Origin: Brugia malayi
Lineage: Eukaryota; Nematoda; Chromadorea; Rhabditida; Onchocercidae
DNA length: 64,000 nucleotides
Reading direction: 5' to 3'
Assembly (NCBI RefSeq): GCF_000002995.4
Contig: NW_025062475.1
Location: 2,480,001-2,544,000 of the forward strand
In this document: piece by piece, positions 1-11,312 of the stretch
Layout of the letters: each line of letters starts with the position of its first letter
Position numbering within the stretch: position 1 is the first letter of the stretch
Notes under the pieces: model-generated
What the model was told of the DNA's origin: nothing
The model's input: only the letters and a program-made list of their open reading frames with translations
The model's database searches: none
Program-made: the position numbers and the translations under genes

Positions 1-1895
1 TACATTCATTGATGCTTCATTGAATATAATTTTAATTTCCTTATAATTGGAAAGAGCTTCGTTGGTTCCTTTGGTTGGTATTATAATGTTATCGACATAG
101 AGATTTTTCCTTAACTCGAGTGCGATTTTGCTTTTACAAGTTTCCAAATGATAATTGAGTGTAGCGGACAATAAAAATGGAGATGATACAATTCCAAATG
201 GAACTCGTTGGAAACGGTAACAACTTACGTTTTCTTCGTTAACTGGACTTCGAATGTCTTTCAACCAAAGAAATCGAGTGCAGTTTCTATCTGTTGGATG
301 CAATTCTATTTGCAAGAACGCCTTTTCTACGTCTGCTATTATTACATTTTCATTGTACGGAAACGTAGCAAAACTCCAACCAAATCAGGGAGTGTTATTG
401 GTCCCCGATATAAAACATCATTTAAACTTTTCATTCCTTTACAATGAGCTGATGCATCATAAACTATCCTCAGATTTGTCGTGGTTTTATTTGGTGTTAT
501 TACTTCGTGATGAGGCAGATAATGAATAATACCAACTTCATTCATTTCCGATGACACTTTCTCAATTATATTGGAATTGAGTTGTTCTTCAATAGTTTGA
601 TTGTATCGACTTAGTAATTGAGGTTTCATTTGAAGCCTCCTAATTAACGACTTTAATCTTCCAAGGCAAAGTCCGAAATTATCGCTTAGTTTGTTCTTTG
701 AATCTTTCCAAGGCCAACAAACTTGATATCTTCCCTTGTCCCTAGTGATAGTTTGTTTAAATTGCTGCAATGCTTTTTCATCATTGTCAGAGTTTATTTT
801 GTCTTGTATACCCATTATTTCCAGTTTCCAAAAGTGATCTAAGTCTGGAATATTGACGGCATTGACTTGAGAAATCGGACTTACTGATGTGGTTTCTGAA
901 ATACTGTCGTGTATTTCATTTATATACCCACTTCCAGCTATTATAGGTCCAACCTTTGTATGGATCAATGAAAATCCTGATTTTAAGTTCTCTGCTTGGT
1001 CAAACTGGATAAACTTGAAGAAGTGATCCGCACCTATGAGTATGTCCGGTTGTTTCCATTTGTTTTTGAAATTACTAAACTGATTTCGTTTGTCTATCAT
1101 CAACAATTCCTTTTTGTTTAGATTAACTACTTGCAATTCATTCGTCAAGTGGTTAACTGTTATTACATCTAATCGGATTATTTCTTTATTTCCAATTTTT
1201 ACTCCGATTTCAGTTTTAGTAGTGATACACGTTTTTGGCGTCTTATCACCAAATGAAGCAATTTTTATTTCCATCTCGTTAGTTTCTTGTAGATTCAATC
1301 GATAAGCCAAATCCTTTGATATGAACGATAATTGAGAACCAATATCGAATAGAATTAAAGCCTTTTGTTGGATTTTTGGGCGATTTGGATTGGTTACATT
1401 TATTTCCTTACATAACAGTAAGGTTCGCTTTTTCCATTGATTTCCTTTTTCGGTAATGGAGTTAGCGATTGTGACTGAACCCAACCTTTCTTTGTTGGAA
1501 TCCACTGCTTGCGTGAGTTCCTTGTAGTTGTTGGGACACAGTGCTGTATTGTGTGGACTTTTACAATGGAAACACAAAGGTTTCCCTTTTTTACAATCAC
1601 TTGTTGCATGTCCTTTTCGTAAACATTTGAAACATGCAGTGATTTCTCTCAAACGTTCCATCCGGAGTTTGAGAGTGGGATAGATGTTACATTCATTGTT
1701 CCAGTGGTCCTTATTGCAAAATACGCATGGTTTCCTTTCCCCATTTATAGAAATTTTCCTGGAACCTTTTTGATTTGATTGTATTATCTCCCTTTGTTTG
1801 GTTGATTGTGGCGAAAGCTGACGTTTCGCCTCTAACATTATTTTTGTTTGTTTTCTTCTCCCTTGTGTCTGCTTGACTTCTAGCAACTTCTTCAT
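1..1895 (-). pseudogene. Bel/Pao pol: zinc knuckle, aspartic protease, RT (partial)
   Basis: An open frame of about 517 codons (1895 to 342) carries tandem Cys/His knuckles (CFKCLRKGHATSDC, then CFHCKSPHNTALC; about 1560-1640). An aspartic protease follows with FDIGSQLSFI (DTG changed to DIG; about 1330-1370). RT begins with the WPWKDS region and VYDASA and continues to about 345. The frame shifts there and resumes ([14 protein letters not shown], then NLYVDNIII near 90), running off the window. The catalytic YVDN variant of YVDD is visible. DIG in place of DTG and the frameshift suggest decay. Confidence 0.8.
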
Positions 1896-1904
1896 TTCTT
1901 AGAA

Positions 1905-2848
1905 CTAGTTTGTCAGGTACTGCCGGATATCCTTAACTGACCAACTCGTCGAATCCTCTTTCAATTGGTATAATTTATCAATTATCCACGCTGGTAGTTT
2001 ATTTTCAATTGTAATTTCGATGCTTGAATGCTCTAAATTTTCACCTATAGCTTCCAGTTGTCGAATGTTCTCTCCATGGCTTCTATGGTTGCTTTCCACT
2101 CTCGGTCATTTTTTTTGATGGTATTCAACTCGTTGTAGAGTGATTTCTTTATAAGGAAAGGTTTACCATATTTCTCTTTTAGTAAACCTATTATAACATC
2201 GTAGTTTTCTGGCGCTATATCATAACCTCTTACAGATAACAAAGCATCTCCTTTAAGACATGATATCAGATAGTTTAACTTTTGAATATCTGGGATGCTT
2301 TGCTCATGGACTGCTGCCTTGAAACTATACCAAAATTGCCTCCACAATTTTGGATCCCCACTAAACGTTATTAGTGGTAATTGAGGAAGTTTTATTTCTG
2401 CTTGATTTGTGTGAATCATACTATTCTTTGGAAATGATTCTTTGACCTCTTCTTGTTTTAAATGTTGTAGTACCGAGCAATATTCATCAGTATGTATTTT
2501 AAGGGTAATAATAGTTTCTCTTGTTCTAGTGATTAAACTTAAAATACCTTGTGGATCGTCAACCATATTGGCGTATTTCGTCTCCTCTTCCTTTCTCCTC
2601 GTTGCTATTGTCAAGCTCTGAATATTATCCAGCCAATTTTGATTAGCTGTTTCGAGTAACCCAGCATAATATTCGAGATGTGCGATCTTCTCCTTGACGA
2701 TTCGCAATTTAATTTCGTATTGATGCTGAAGTTCCCCTCGTGATAGTGTTTGAGACGGGGAGGTCAGATCGAGTTCACTTGCTTCTTTAAGAAGTTCTAG
2801 AGTTCTCGACTTCGATAATTCGCTTCCTTTTCTTATACTGTCGGACAT
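1905..2848 (-). pseudogene. Bel/Pao gag, frameshifted
   Basis: Starts at the ATG at 2848 (MSDSIRKG). The N-terminal part is a helical, charged region. It is followed by the Pao gag core with the signatures FSGDPKLWRQFWYSFKAAVH and LNYLISCLKGDAL. The frame breaks near 2080: the protein continues in another frame as RQLEAIGENLEH and runs to a stop at about 1905. This gag would form the retrotransposon particle. The frameshift and following stops make it non-functional as read. A sequencing or assembly error at one base could mimic the shift. Confidence 0.75.
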
Positions 2849-2849
2849 G

Positions 2850-2867
2850 TCCCGGCTCGTGGCACCA
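2850..2867 (-). other. putative tRNA primer-binding site
   Basis: Minus-strand sequence starting TGGTGCCACGAGCCGGG lies four bases inside the LTR end. It begins with TGG, complementary to a tRNA CCA tail, and is GC-rich unlike its surroundings. The tRNA species was not assigned. Confidence 0.55.
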
Positions 2868-2871
2868 AAAT

Positions 2872-3289
2872 TGTAGTGGAAGCAAAAATGTTTTTGGAAA
2901 CAACCTTTATGATTTGGTTGAATTGTTATTCGGGGGAGAAGTTTGATGTCAGGGAGATGTGTTGGATGCCAGCTAAATATTTGGGCAACAATTGAATAAA
3001 CTGATTTAATTGACAATAGTATGGTTATAAAATCTACATTGATGTTAGACAATGATCCAAACAAAGGAGAGGAGGTGCTTGCATGGGCACCAGTTGCTAA
3101 TAAAGAGCTTATTAGATAACCGCATGATTATGATAGCTAACAAAGAACAATGTAGATATCCTCATGATTGTAAGGATTGCTAACAAAGAACGATGTAAAT
3201 TGTTTCAATATGTAGAAGCATAAATTTGGAAACAAAGAGTCCGAAGTATAAGCATTATTTGCGGAAATTACGTAGATATCTTTACTACA
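2872..3289 (-). repeat. 5' LTR of the Bel/Pao element (about 418 bp)
   Basis: On the minus strand the segment begins TGTAGT at 3289 and ends ACTACA at 2872, a perfect 6-bp terminal inverted repeat with the usual TG...CA ends. A primer-binding-site-like sequence follows after a few bases. The partner LTR is outside the window, so the length rests on terminal structure only. A long open frame runs from 3064 through the LTR into gag, but the likely gag start is the ATG at 2848, just past the primer-binding site. Confidence 0.65.
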
Positions 3290-3802
3290 ATTTGCAACTC
3301 ATATTTTTAGATCGCGATATTAAAATCCGCGACAGAGATGCAATCTATGTTGCTTATAATATGAGTGACTAACTATATTAATAGTCTTATTAACTAAAGA
3401 ACTGATTGTCTGTCCGAATTCTTCGTTTGTAATTTTGCATTTAAACAATTCAGCAATAATGTTGAATTTAAAAGTGCTAGAAATGTTCTTGCATAAGTGC
3501 TCCTTTATTGATCGTGATATTGTAAATAAATGCTTACGAGAATTGAGATCTTTACCTATTTTCTTTCAGCATTTATCCAATATAATCATACATAGAAGGT
3601 GATCAAAGTCATCACCACCAACCGCAAGAACTTGAAACACTCCTTGGTGTAATTTCATTATGTAAATTTCATATATTCCACTATTATTGTCCTTTGCAAT
3701 AGAATAAGAAAGTGCTGCTGCGATTGGCTCATTAATGAGGCGAAGAACCTCTATGCCAGCTAATCTTTGTACATATTTTGTTGCATTACGTTCAAAATAT
3801 AT
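3290..3802 (-). pseudogene. hscA: hscA (Hsp70-type Fe-S chaperone) fragment, Wolbachia-like, broken
   Basis: Minus-strand translation in several frames gives recognisable HscA/DnaK pieces in order: [20 protein letters not shown], then [20 protein letters not shown], then FKFNIIAELFKC and [25 protein letters not shown] favours HscA over DnaK. HscA works with IscU in iron-sulphur cluster assembly in bacteria. This copy has frameshifts and stops and is cut at 3289 by the retrotransposon LTR. On its other side it is cut near 3800 by an AT-rich repeat. The style matches alphaproteobacterial endosymbiont DNA transferred to the nucleus. It is not expected to be functional. Confidence 0.7.
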
Positions 3803-4110
3803 ATTTTTTTTTAAATTAATTACATTTTTTCTAACATTTTTGGCATTTAATTATAACAGAATTTAGCATTTTTAAAATTTTTTTCAGCATTAAATTAACA
3901 AAAACTCTTGGAAATCTTCGAACTTTCCTAATAATCCATATCAAAATTTGTAATTAAAATTAATTTCGATGTCAAAAAAAATTAAAATCATCACTATTTG
4001 CAAATTTTATTAATTTCTGCATTGAAAGATTGCTTCAAAGTAATTTTTGTAAACTTTCTTTTTTGCATAAATTGTCAAATATCCACGATAGAATGTGAGC
4101 AGATCAGGTA
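3790..4110 (+). repeat. AT-rich dispersed repeat, copy 1 (abuts hscA fragment)
   Basis: Includes ATTAATTTCTGCATTGAAAG (about 4008) and the block ending near GTGAGCAGATCAGGTATAAG (4095-4114). The same blocks recur near 11490-11570 and 11740-11880. The repeat abuts the broken end of hscA here and of iscU at 11.48 kb. Confidence 0.55.
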
Positions 4111-6120
4111 TAAGTCTTTTTTTATTACCACAGCTTTATCATTTGTATTAGGCAATGTAGCAGGCAATATAAATAACGCATTGTTATGTTATTAGGCACA
4201 ATAATCTTTCCCATTTGTCATCAGTGATATTTATTTCAGTTAATACAATTACTAATCCACTAGAAATTATTGTTGTTATTATTGACTATTCTAATTTTAG
4301 GCAATAGATCTCTTCTTCCACTTGGTTCAGCGAGTGTAAAGTTTAATAAAATAGCTAGAGCTGCTTCTGGTCTTAGTTGACCTCATGTCATTCAGTGCTG
4401 CTTCTATATCATCGGTAGCTGCGGGTCATATCTTAAATGAGTTAATTATTTTTATTCTGATAACGAAGAATAGGTTAAGCAAAAGAAAGGATTTTCTACA
4501 GAAAATCATTAACTATACAGGGTTTTGAAGGAGCGCTTCTTGTAATTAATTCAAATATGGGATTATTTCAAAGATGATACTTTATTTAGAGTTCTTCATT
4601 TGTTAGCTTTGTTTTCTATTGTTACAATAAAGTCTATAAATTTACATAAATACAAAATTTTGTTTAGCGCATACTTCTATTACTCCATGATTCATTCAAT
4701 TAATGTGATATATCGGTAATTTTATATCTTCAACCTTCTACTATACTATATTCAACGTGAACTGAGTTTATTTTAAAGTTGGGAGTTTTAGGGTTCTTTC
4801 TTAATCATTTCATTTCTAAATCAGAATGTTTAAAATTACAGTCTGTTTCATATTTGTGCCTTATTCTTTCTATATCCAATAATTTTTCTAGTGTTAGTCT
4901 TTAACTCTTCTTTCTCATTTATCACTATGTTAGCTTCCAAGGATTTATATTCGTTTATTTTTTCTCCCACTGGCTTGTTCTATCTTGCACTAGCCCATGG
5001 TAAATTCCAGAATTATCGTTTATAAATATTGCCTGTCTTTGTGATCTTATTTTAGTAACTTTTTCTGTGCTTTACACTATTCTGTGCTGGTGTAGAGCGG
5101 ATTTTTACATTTCCTAATATTAGAAATTTCAATGTAAATGCGCTTACTATTTCGTTCTTTTGTTTCTTGTTCTCCAGCAAAACCTAGTTCAGCATATTGT
5201 TATGACAAATTAATTGAATTATCCTGTGTTTTTTATTCTCCTGTGCTAGAATAATTACTGTCAAGTGAATTACTGTCTCCCATAATGATAGAATTCCTCA
5301 TAAAAATGTTCACCATTTTGTTCCTTTTAATTTCTTTTTTTTTGCATCCAGATTCACCGGGACATATACATGTGACAGATAAATCGACTGACTTTCTCTA
5401 AGCTCATTTATGCTAGAGTAACATTATCTCAAAAACCATCTCTTTTCTTATAAATGTGTTTATTATATGCAAATTGTGTTTCAGCATTCTGGGAAGACAT
5501 TTCTTCATAAGTGTGATCCAATTGCAAAGAATGCCTTGCACTCTCCTTTATCATTGGGGCATGCTTTCTTTCAGTATTCATATAGTCAGTATTGCAATAT
5601 TCAGAGCTTCTTATCAACAAAAATTGTACTATAGGATGAGAGATTATTCCCTTTGGTAAGTTCTTTGATAGGTCCAACTATAAACTTTAAGACAGCTAGT
5701 GTTTCTCACTGTGTGCGTTATAGCATTCTTGTTATCTTTGTCTAATGTGTTAACATTAGCATCTGAACTGATAATTCTATTATGTTGTTTGAGATTTTCT
5801 ATAGCAACGCAAGTGTATCGTTTAAGTGCTGATATCCTTTTTATTATTAATGGATTCCTTTCTCTTAGCAGATTAAAAGAGTTTATTCTAATGCATTGAA
5901 GAGGCCTAGAGTAGCTTTTAAAATTTCTTTACTGTTGTATTTGGTAGCTTGAATTAATAGTTTGCTTTTGATTCCCACTGGTTATGTCTCACTGCCTATA
6001 TTCTTAGAAATATGTTATCTTACAGAGGTTGACTTTTATAAAATCGTCTAGTGTGTACTGTTAAGTTTTATAAATTTTAGTCTTGCTTCCACTTTGCATA
6101 TGGGTATTTTTTTACTCACA
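4111..6120. other. degenerate sequence, probably more bacterial-derived debris
   Basis: No intact gene. Codon-like stretches occur on the minus strand, for example an 82-codon frame at 5677-5429 containing HPIVQFLLI and ESARHSLQLDHTYEEM. I cannot assign them to a family. Position between bacterial fragments suggests unrecognised decayed insertions. Confidence 0.35.
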
Positions 6121-6124
6121 TTCT

Positions 6125-6590
6125 TCAAATTTGCAGCCTTAGGTAGAATGTTGCAGCAATTTTGAAATCTGATAATTTATCTAGAACAACAGATAGATTA
6201 TAGATATAAGAAATATCATTTTGATCATGGGAAATTACAGTTACCATGTATCCCTTGGCACTTTTATAGTTTTCCTTTTTCATATAGAGCAGACCTAACT
6301 TTGCTAAAAAACAAAGGAGCATATTTTTTTATACATCATGAAATTTCAATATTCCACTTAACACTATATCAGGATCGTACTGTGAATTTTTTGTTAGAAA
6401 GTTTTCTAATATATAAGAGTTAAAGAATATTCTTTTAAAAGTTTTATTAGTTTTAGACCTAAGCTCTTTTATATTCTTTGTTAGCATAATAATTATCTCC
6501 TAGCACAATTAAGGCATTTTTATAATAAGCAATCTTGCAGCGACTTGATTAAAAAGAGAAATAGTTGTCTCACTATCTTCGTCTCAAAGG
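6125..6590 (-). pseudogene. TPR-repeat protein fragment, Wolbachia-like, broken
   Basis: The minus-strand frame at 6322-6125 reads LAKLGLLYMKKENYKSAKGY followed by ISHDQNDISYIYNLSVVLDK, two TPR-like helix pairs. Upstream (6330-6590) other frames give ISLFNQVAARLL and NFLTKNSQYDPDIVLSGILK, the preceding repeats. TPR domains mediate protein-protein contacts. Stops and frameshifts separate the pieces, so it is a relic of a bacterial gene. Its exact parent gene is unknown. Confidence 0.55.
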
Positions 6591-6605
6591 AATCCTTTAC
6601 CTTTT

Positions 6606-6960
6606 CTAAGATAGAGTGCATACTAAAGCTCTTACTGAAGCTCTTAAAATTTTAGTATTGAATTTGTCACTCTTTTTTTCAATAACGTCAAAACCTTTAC
6701 ATTTTTTGTCGGCTTTTATGTACTTAGCAACGCTATTAAAGGCTTTTTGTATCTCAAAATTTTCGTTAGCATAGACAGCAGAAAATTCTAATAAAATCAC
6801 GGTGCAAATTAATATACAGGCAAGTATAACTTGCATTGATCAACCACAGGAATACCAGAAGCTTTTTCAATAATGAAATTGCTTCTGCAACTGTTTTATC
6901 AGGGGAACAACACAGTCTGAAGTAGAGGAGTCAATAGTCAATTGCTTATGTAATCCACTG
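6606..6960 (-). pseudogene. possible guaB (IMP dehydrogenase) CBS-region fragment
   Basis: Around 6830-6915 two minus-strand frames together give SPDKTVAEAIS and IIEKASGIPVVDQCKL. This matches the first CBS domain of bacterial IMP dehydrogenase, with a one-base shift between the pieces. The adjoining 76-codon frame (6836-6606) begins with a hydrophobic stretch and has no clear match. It may be the same gene read out of frame. The guaB call rests on a short motif only. Confidence 0.35.
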
Positions 6961-7007
6961 ACTTTTTTTGCTGCTTTCTTTTTGTACTCATGTATGAGAG
7001 ACACATT

Positions 7008-7404
7008 GCTTTGGTCGGTGTGGCTCAGTCGGTAGAGCATCAGCTTGTGGTACTGAGTGCGGCTAGTTCGGCTCTGCTCACTCTCTCCAGGAAGATCGTT
7101 CCCTGCCTTATGATGACTACTAAATTAGTGTGCAATTACACAGCCAGCAAAGGCTCCTTGAATAATCCGAGTGGGTGTGGCTCAGTTGGTAGGGCATCAG
7201 CTTGTGGCATTGAGTGCGGCTAGCTCGGCTCTGCTCGCTGCCCTCACTTAAAATCTCCTCTGCATTATTATGAGTCTTTAATCAGCCAGCAAAAACTCAC
7301 TCCCCAAACCATCTAAGTGGGTATGTGCGCCTAGTTCGGTTCTGGTCGCTCTCCCAAATGAAATCTCCCTTGCAAAATGATGAGTAGTCCTAAACACAGC
7401 AAAA
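7008..7404 (+). repeat. tandem tRNA-derived (SINE-like) repeat, three units
   Basis: Units begin near 7015, 7167 and 7315, about 150 bp apart. The first two have a good Pol III A box (TGGCTCAGTCGG at 7020, TGGCTCAGTTGG at 7175). Both then share GCATCAGCTTGTGG and a B-box-like GCTAGTTCGGCTCTGCTC or variant. The third has lost the A-box part and keeps CTAGTTCGGTTCTGGTCGC. Each is followed by a similar tail (AAATCTCC... ATGATGAGT... CAGCAAAAACTC). The tRNA head plus unrelated tail is SINE-like. It does not fold as an evident functional tRNA. The array ends where the hydrolase relic begins. Confidence 0.55.
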
Positions 7405-8100
7405 ACTCTCTAAATCATCTGAAAATTCCAATAAACGATTGTCAGACATGTTATGTTCAACCTACTGTCTTCATCAGATGTACCTCAACTTCTTGACTAA
7501 ATTTAATGAAGTTGGTAAGGAATATAGCATTATCGTCAATAAACGCACAGGGCAGTTTATATATCTATTGTCTCTTTATTTAAAAGAAGCTTTTTTTGCC
7601 ATCTTCATCTTCTATACCAAGCTTTTAGTTATTTTGTATATTTAATGCTCAGAAGTAAAATCTATTACTCCTTTAGAATCTAATTCTTCTTTTTGCTTTC
7701 GGATAACTGATAGAATATTAAATCTTCAGTAAAGTCAGAAGCAGACGATACACCAATTAGTGCTGCAATTCTTTCTGAAAGTTGGAGAGCAGTGAGCAAC
7801 ATCAGGCACCGTCTCATGCTTGAACCTATAATTATTTGCTTGCCGTTACGAGTTACTCTAACACAATTTTTTTGCCAATCACTCATCGTGTAATCAGTAT
7901 AATCAGCACCTGACTAACCAATAACCATGACCAAAGTAATCAAATAACACAAATGCTATATGAGTTTCTTGACAAAATTTTTAAATAGCAGCTGTTCTAA
8001 TTCCGTTCATATTGAATGAAAATCCACCAAAAAAGACTATGGAAGCTTTTTTTTTTCCTTTGTAGCTCGCAATGTGCGCTATGTACTTACTGTCTTCATC
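7405..8100 (-). pseudogene. alpha/beta hydrolase, Wolbachia/Rickettsiales-like, broken
   Basis: Minus-strand pieces in order: KKASIVFFGGFSFNMNGIRT, THIAFVLFDYFGHG, GKQIIIGSSM followed by MLLTALQLSERIAALIGVSS and DFTEDLIF, then TSLNLVKKLR, VEVHLMKTV and LLEFSDDLE. This is the order of a serine alpha/beta hydrolase: oxyanion strand, nucleophile elbow, then a C-terminal strand near the catalytic Asp/His. The elbow reads GSSMRR where G-x-S-x-G is expected, so the last glycine is lost. Frameshifts and stops separate the pieces. Confidence 0.65.
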
Positions 8101-8144
8101 AAGCTGTAATCCATGTTATTTTGGTATAGCAACCTGACTATCGT

Positions 8145-8400
8145 TTACTTGACACTCAAGTAACTGATTAGATCTGCAATTTCCTGCGGATTGAAAATAT
8201 CTGCAAATGTCATATGCGCACCTTTTATATAGGCTTTTGAACTCTTTAAGAAGGCAAATAATTCTTCATATCTCCACTTTTGATTCTTTTCAAGCATTGC
8301 TTTTGATAATAATCTACCGTTGCTATTTCCCACCAAGTTGCAAATACACCAAGAAGAATAGCAGCATTTGCGGTTGCAGCAAACACTTGTTGATGACACA
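8145..8400 (-). pseudogene. class I cytochrome c C-terminal part, Wolbachia-like, broken
   Basis: The minus-strand frame contains KAMLEKNQKWRYEELFAFLK, KAYIKGAHMTFADI and NPQEIADLISYLSVK. This is the C-terminal half of a bacterial/mitochondrial-type cytochrome c, with the axial methionine in the MTFADI segment. The haem-binding CxxCH is not found in frame, and the N-terminal side runs into unrelated sequence and a (TGC)n tract at about 8414-8430. It would have been a periplasmic or membrane electron carrier in the bacterium. Here it is a relic. Confidence 0.65.
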
Positions 8401-8411
8401 GAGATCATCAT

Positions 8412-8950
8412 CAGTACTGCTGCTGCTGCTGCTATTACTTAAGTCTTTCCTTCCCTTTTTTTCGTTAATGTCATTGCGATAGTAGCAATCCTATAACTAA
8501 AACAGTTAGCAAAGCTGGAACCCACAATTCTACCTATTACTAAAATTGATAGAGGTGTAAAATTGAACCCTAACCCTGCAATAACCTAACCCTATTGCAT
8601 TGTCCACTCCTACAACTTGCATCCCACTGAAATTCATAAGATTGATTGATCTATTTACTCATTAAGACCACACTTATAATTTCTTTTTCTCATTCAACCT
8701 CTCTAATGCTTTGCAAAAAATTTTATCATAGTATTTTTATGTTTAATTTGCAAGTTATTTACTGGAATTACGCCGTCCTTCAAAAAAATGGTAAATTGTA
8801 ATTGTAGAACAAACTTAATTTTGGTAAAATAGTTTTGTTTATTTGCGAAATATGCTACTTGGTTATTGAAAAGCACAGCATAACAAATGCACTATGGAAG
8901 TTACAAGAAGTACATCAAAGGGACTGTCAAATCCTGATGCAAGGAAATAT
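8412..8950. other. unassigned sequence between bacterial relics
   Basis: Contains a short GCT/TGC trinucleotide tract (about 8414-8430) and no gene I can name. A minus-strand stretch reading VVGVDNAIGLGYCRV is codon-like but unidentified. Confidence 0.3.
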
Positions 8951-8954
8951 GTCT

Positions 8955-9923
8955 GATGCAAGAATTGTTGGATCTTCAATCGTTTTTTCTTTTATCTTAT
9001 TTATAGCTGAGGACTTCAGTCGTATATTTATTCTCTTTTAAGATTCCGGTTGTAGAATCAATAGGAAGCGAGCCGGAATTTAAAATGTTTTATTCAGGAA
9101 TAGGAGGAAATGCGCCATATCGCCACTTCATCTCATACTGTAAATGAGGAAAAAGTAGAGAGAGCTATGTAAAAGGAATAAAGTTAATGAAGTAGTGGTA
9201 GAGGTCATCATTATTGGCTATGATGGAATTGTCGTTGCAAATTCGAATGAAAGCCATAAATTTGATTTTACAAAGAAATATTTATTTGAAATTTTATCTA
9301 CATATTCTCAAGAGAAAAAATAACAAGAAACTTTGATCTGATATAAATCAAACCTTACTAAAACAGGATTGAAATTTATGGTCCATATCAGAATGCAGGC
9401 ACATGCGAAACTTTGGTTAATTTCGTTATTGATTGATCATTACTCATGCATGAAGTCAAGAATTTTTAATGAAAGTTACGAGGATTCAGAAGAAAAAAAG
9501 AAAGAAAGAAAACACATGCAGTAATATAAAAGATGGTGGGAGGTATATAGAAGTTGGAATTAATGAGAACATAGCAATACAAAAGTTGAAAAATAACAAG
9601 AATGCCTTAGGAATATTTAGTTTCAGCTTTTTAATAAGGAACCAAGATAAGATATGATACAAGGGAGTACGATTGCAGGAATTGAGCCAACTTATGAAAA
9701 TATATCGTCAGGAAAATACATATTAGCAAGACCTCTATACGTTTACATAAAGAGAGAACACTTAAATACCGTTGATGGACTAAAAGAATTCATTAGAGAA
9801 GTTATAGATTCAATCAATACTGAAGGTGAATACCTATCTAAGCTCGGTCTGATTCCACTTTTGAATAAAGACGACATAAAAAAAGTTGTTGACATCCAAT
9901 TGAGGATTCCTGACCGGTTTTAA
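8955..9923 (+). pseudogene. pstS: pstS-like phosphate-binding protein, Wolbachia-like, broken
   Basis: Plus-strand pieces in order: DARIVGSSIVFSFILFIAED (N-terminal strand of the phosphate-binding fold), PVVESIGSEPEFKMF with SGIG, IIIGYDGIVVANSNES (about 9210-9260), then an open stretch 9654-9923. That last stretch contains YENISSGKYILARPLYVYIK, KEFIREVIDSINTEG and LSKLGLIPL. This is the order in PstS-family periplasmic binding proteins of the high-affinity phosphate transporter. Stops, frameshifts and an insertion near 9450-9650 disrupt it. The C-terminal third is the best preserved. Confidence 0.7.
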
Positions 9924-10329
9924 TGGAAGTTCAAGTGTTAACAACTGGATGATATATCGATTCGCTATTATTATTGCAATTAAAAAATGCTCATTGCAAA
10001 ATGCATAAAAAAGAAGTGTATCTGAGCAGGCAAATTATTCACCATATCGAAATAATTAAAGATTGAAAATACAAGAACCATCAGTTGATCTCTCTCTTAT
10101 TTCGAGCACAGTAAGTTTACCGCTGTCAGCTTCTTCAATAATATCACGTGAAATTGCACTTTAGGTAAGATTAGATATATCTCATATGCTGATCTGAGGC
10201 TAAAGAAGAAAAAAAAATAGGATTTAAAAAAAACAATTATCCCTCAAAATGGCAATTACTCTTCTCACGATATCGAAATAATTAAACTTGACCCATAATT
10301 AAATGAGATCCTTAATAACAGCTAAATAG

Positions 10330-11080
10330 CGCTTTAGCAAATTCTTTAATTAGTGAACTCTCTCAAGTCCTTTATACTCTCACCAATTCCTATAGCGTAA
10401 CTTTATAAGTTTCTGCAAGTCCAATCACTACTCCTCCCTTAGCAGTACCATCTAGCTTTGTTATAATAATTAATCCTGTAACACTAACTAACCATTTTAT
10501 TAAATGCCTCTAATTAGCTATAAGCATTTTGAGCGGTATTCGCATCAAGAACCAAAATAACATCATTAGGAGCAATGCCATCGTCGTTCTATATATCTTT
10601 GATAAGTCCTCCATAACATTAACATTACTTTGAAGACTGCCTGCTCTATCAGTCAATCAGAACAACATCTATGCTATCTTTTATAGCTTGACTTACAGCT
10701 CTATACACCACACTTGCAGAATCGTTTAACGTACTCTCCAGTAACAACAAAGCAATCAGAACGTCCTGTCCACATGTTTAACTGTTCACTACCAGCAGCC
10801 CTAGATGTGTCATACGTAACGAGCATGACGGATTTTCCCATATTCTTATATTTATATGCAAGCGTTACCTATAGCTGTGGTTTTACCATTACCGTTACCA
10901 CTACACATACTACCATTATTATATGTGGTTTTTTGTCTAAAATTAGTGGTTGCACAACAGGGTTTAAAATATCGCTTTTATTTCGTTCAATAGCTGTTGG
11001 GAGATGATAATATTATGTTCAACTTCTTTATAAAATTTGATGCTTGCGAACCTATCAATTTGCAAGTTTTATGACCACTA
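10330..11080 (-). pseudogene. ftsY: ftsY (SRP receptor GTPase), Wolbachia-like, broken
   Basis: Minus-strand translation gives a nearly complete NG domain in fragments: KPHIIMV followed by a broken P-loop (about 10900), LAYKYKNMGKSVMLVTYDTS then RAAGSEQLN, DSIDVVLID, DVILVLDANTAQNAYS, GLIITKLDGTAKGGVV, and YAIGIGESIKDLREF near 10360. TKLDGTAKGG and LAYKYKNMGK are signature FtsY/Ffh GTPase segments, and the GESIKDL end favours FtsY. FtsY docks ribosome-SRP complexes at the bacterial membrane. Several frameshifts and stops show it is dead. Confidence 0.75.
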
Positions 11081-11312
11081 TCCATGCTAATGAACAATGT
11101 CAGAAAAAGTACTTTTCACTATACCACTATATAGGTTACTAAACAAACTCAAGGGAATACTCTTTTTAAGATTATAATATAAAGAATGATATGCACTACT
11201 TTACAAGTGTGAAGTTAAATACAACGTTTCACATGCATTTTTAAAGTAAAATGCATTTAATTTCTAATCTAAATATGTTGTAATATAAGATGGTGATTTC
11301 CAACTTAATATT

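Larger units (their letters stand above)
1..3289 (-). mobile_element. Bel/Pao-type LTR retrotransposon, 5' part (LTR-gag-PR-RT), degenerate
   Basis: Read on the minus strand, the order is LTR, primer-binding site, gag, zinc knuckle, aspartic protease and reverse transcriptase, which is the Bel/Pao (Semotivirus) order. The gag core (around 2100-2400) and the RT segment through the YVDN box near position 90 are typical of Pao-family polyproteins. The element is cut by the left edge of the window, so RNase H, integrase and the 3' LTR are not seen. It is not intact: gag has a frameshift near 2080, stops lie near 1896-1907, and RT has a frameshift near 350. The upstream LTR border (3289) lies inside hscA-like bacterial sequence, so the element landed in that insertion. 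Confidence 0.85.

Noticed and set aside
2045..3064. gag start at 3064
   Set aside because: That ATG lies within the LTR. The ATG at 2848, just past the primer-binding site, is the more likely start.
7015..7090. functional tRNA gene
   Set aside because: The A box is good, but the B box is poor, acceptor-stem pairing is not evident, and the unit is tandemly repeated with a tail. Better read as a tRNA-derived repeat.
8559..8590. CCCTAA-like runs resembling vertebrate telomere repeat
   Set aside because: Only two short pairs, not the nematode hexamer TTAGGC, and interrupted. Probably chance within decayed bacterial sequence.
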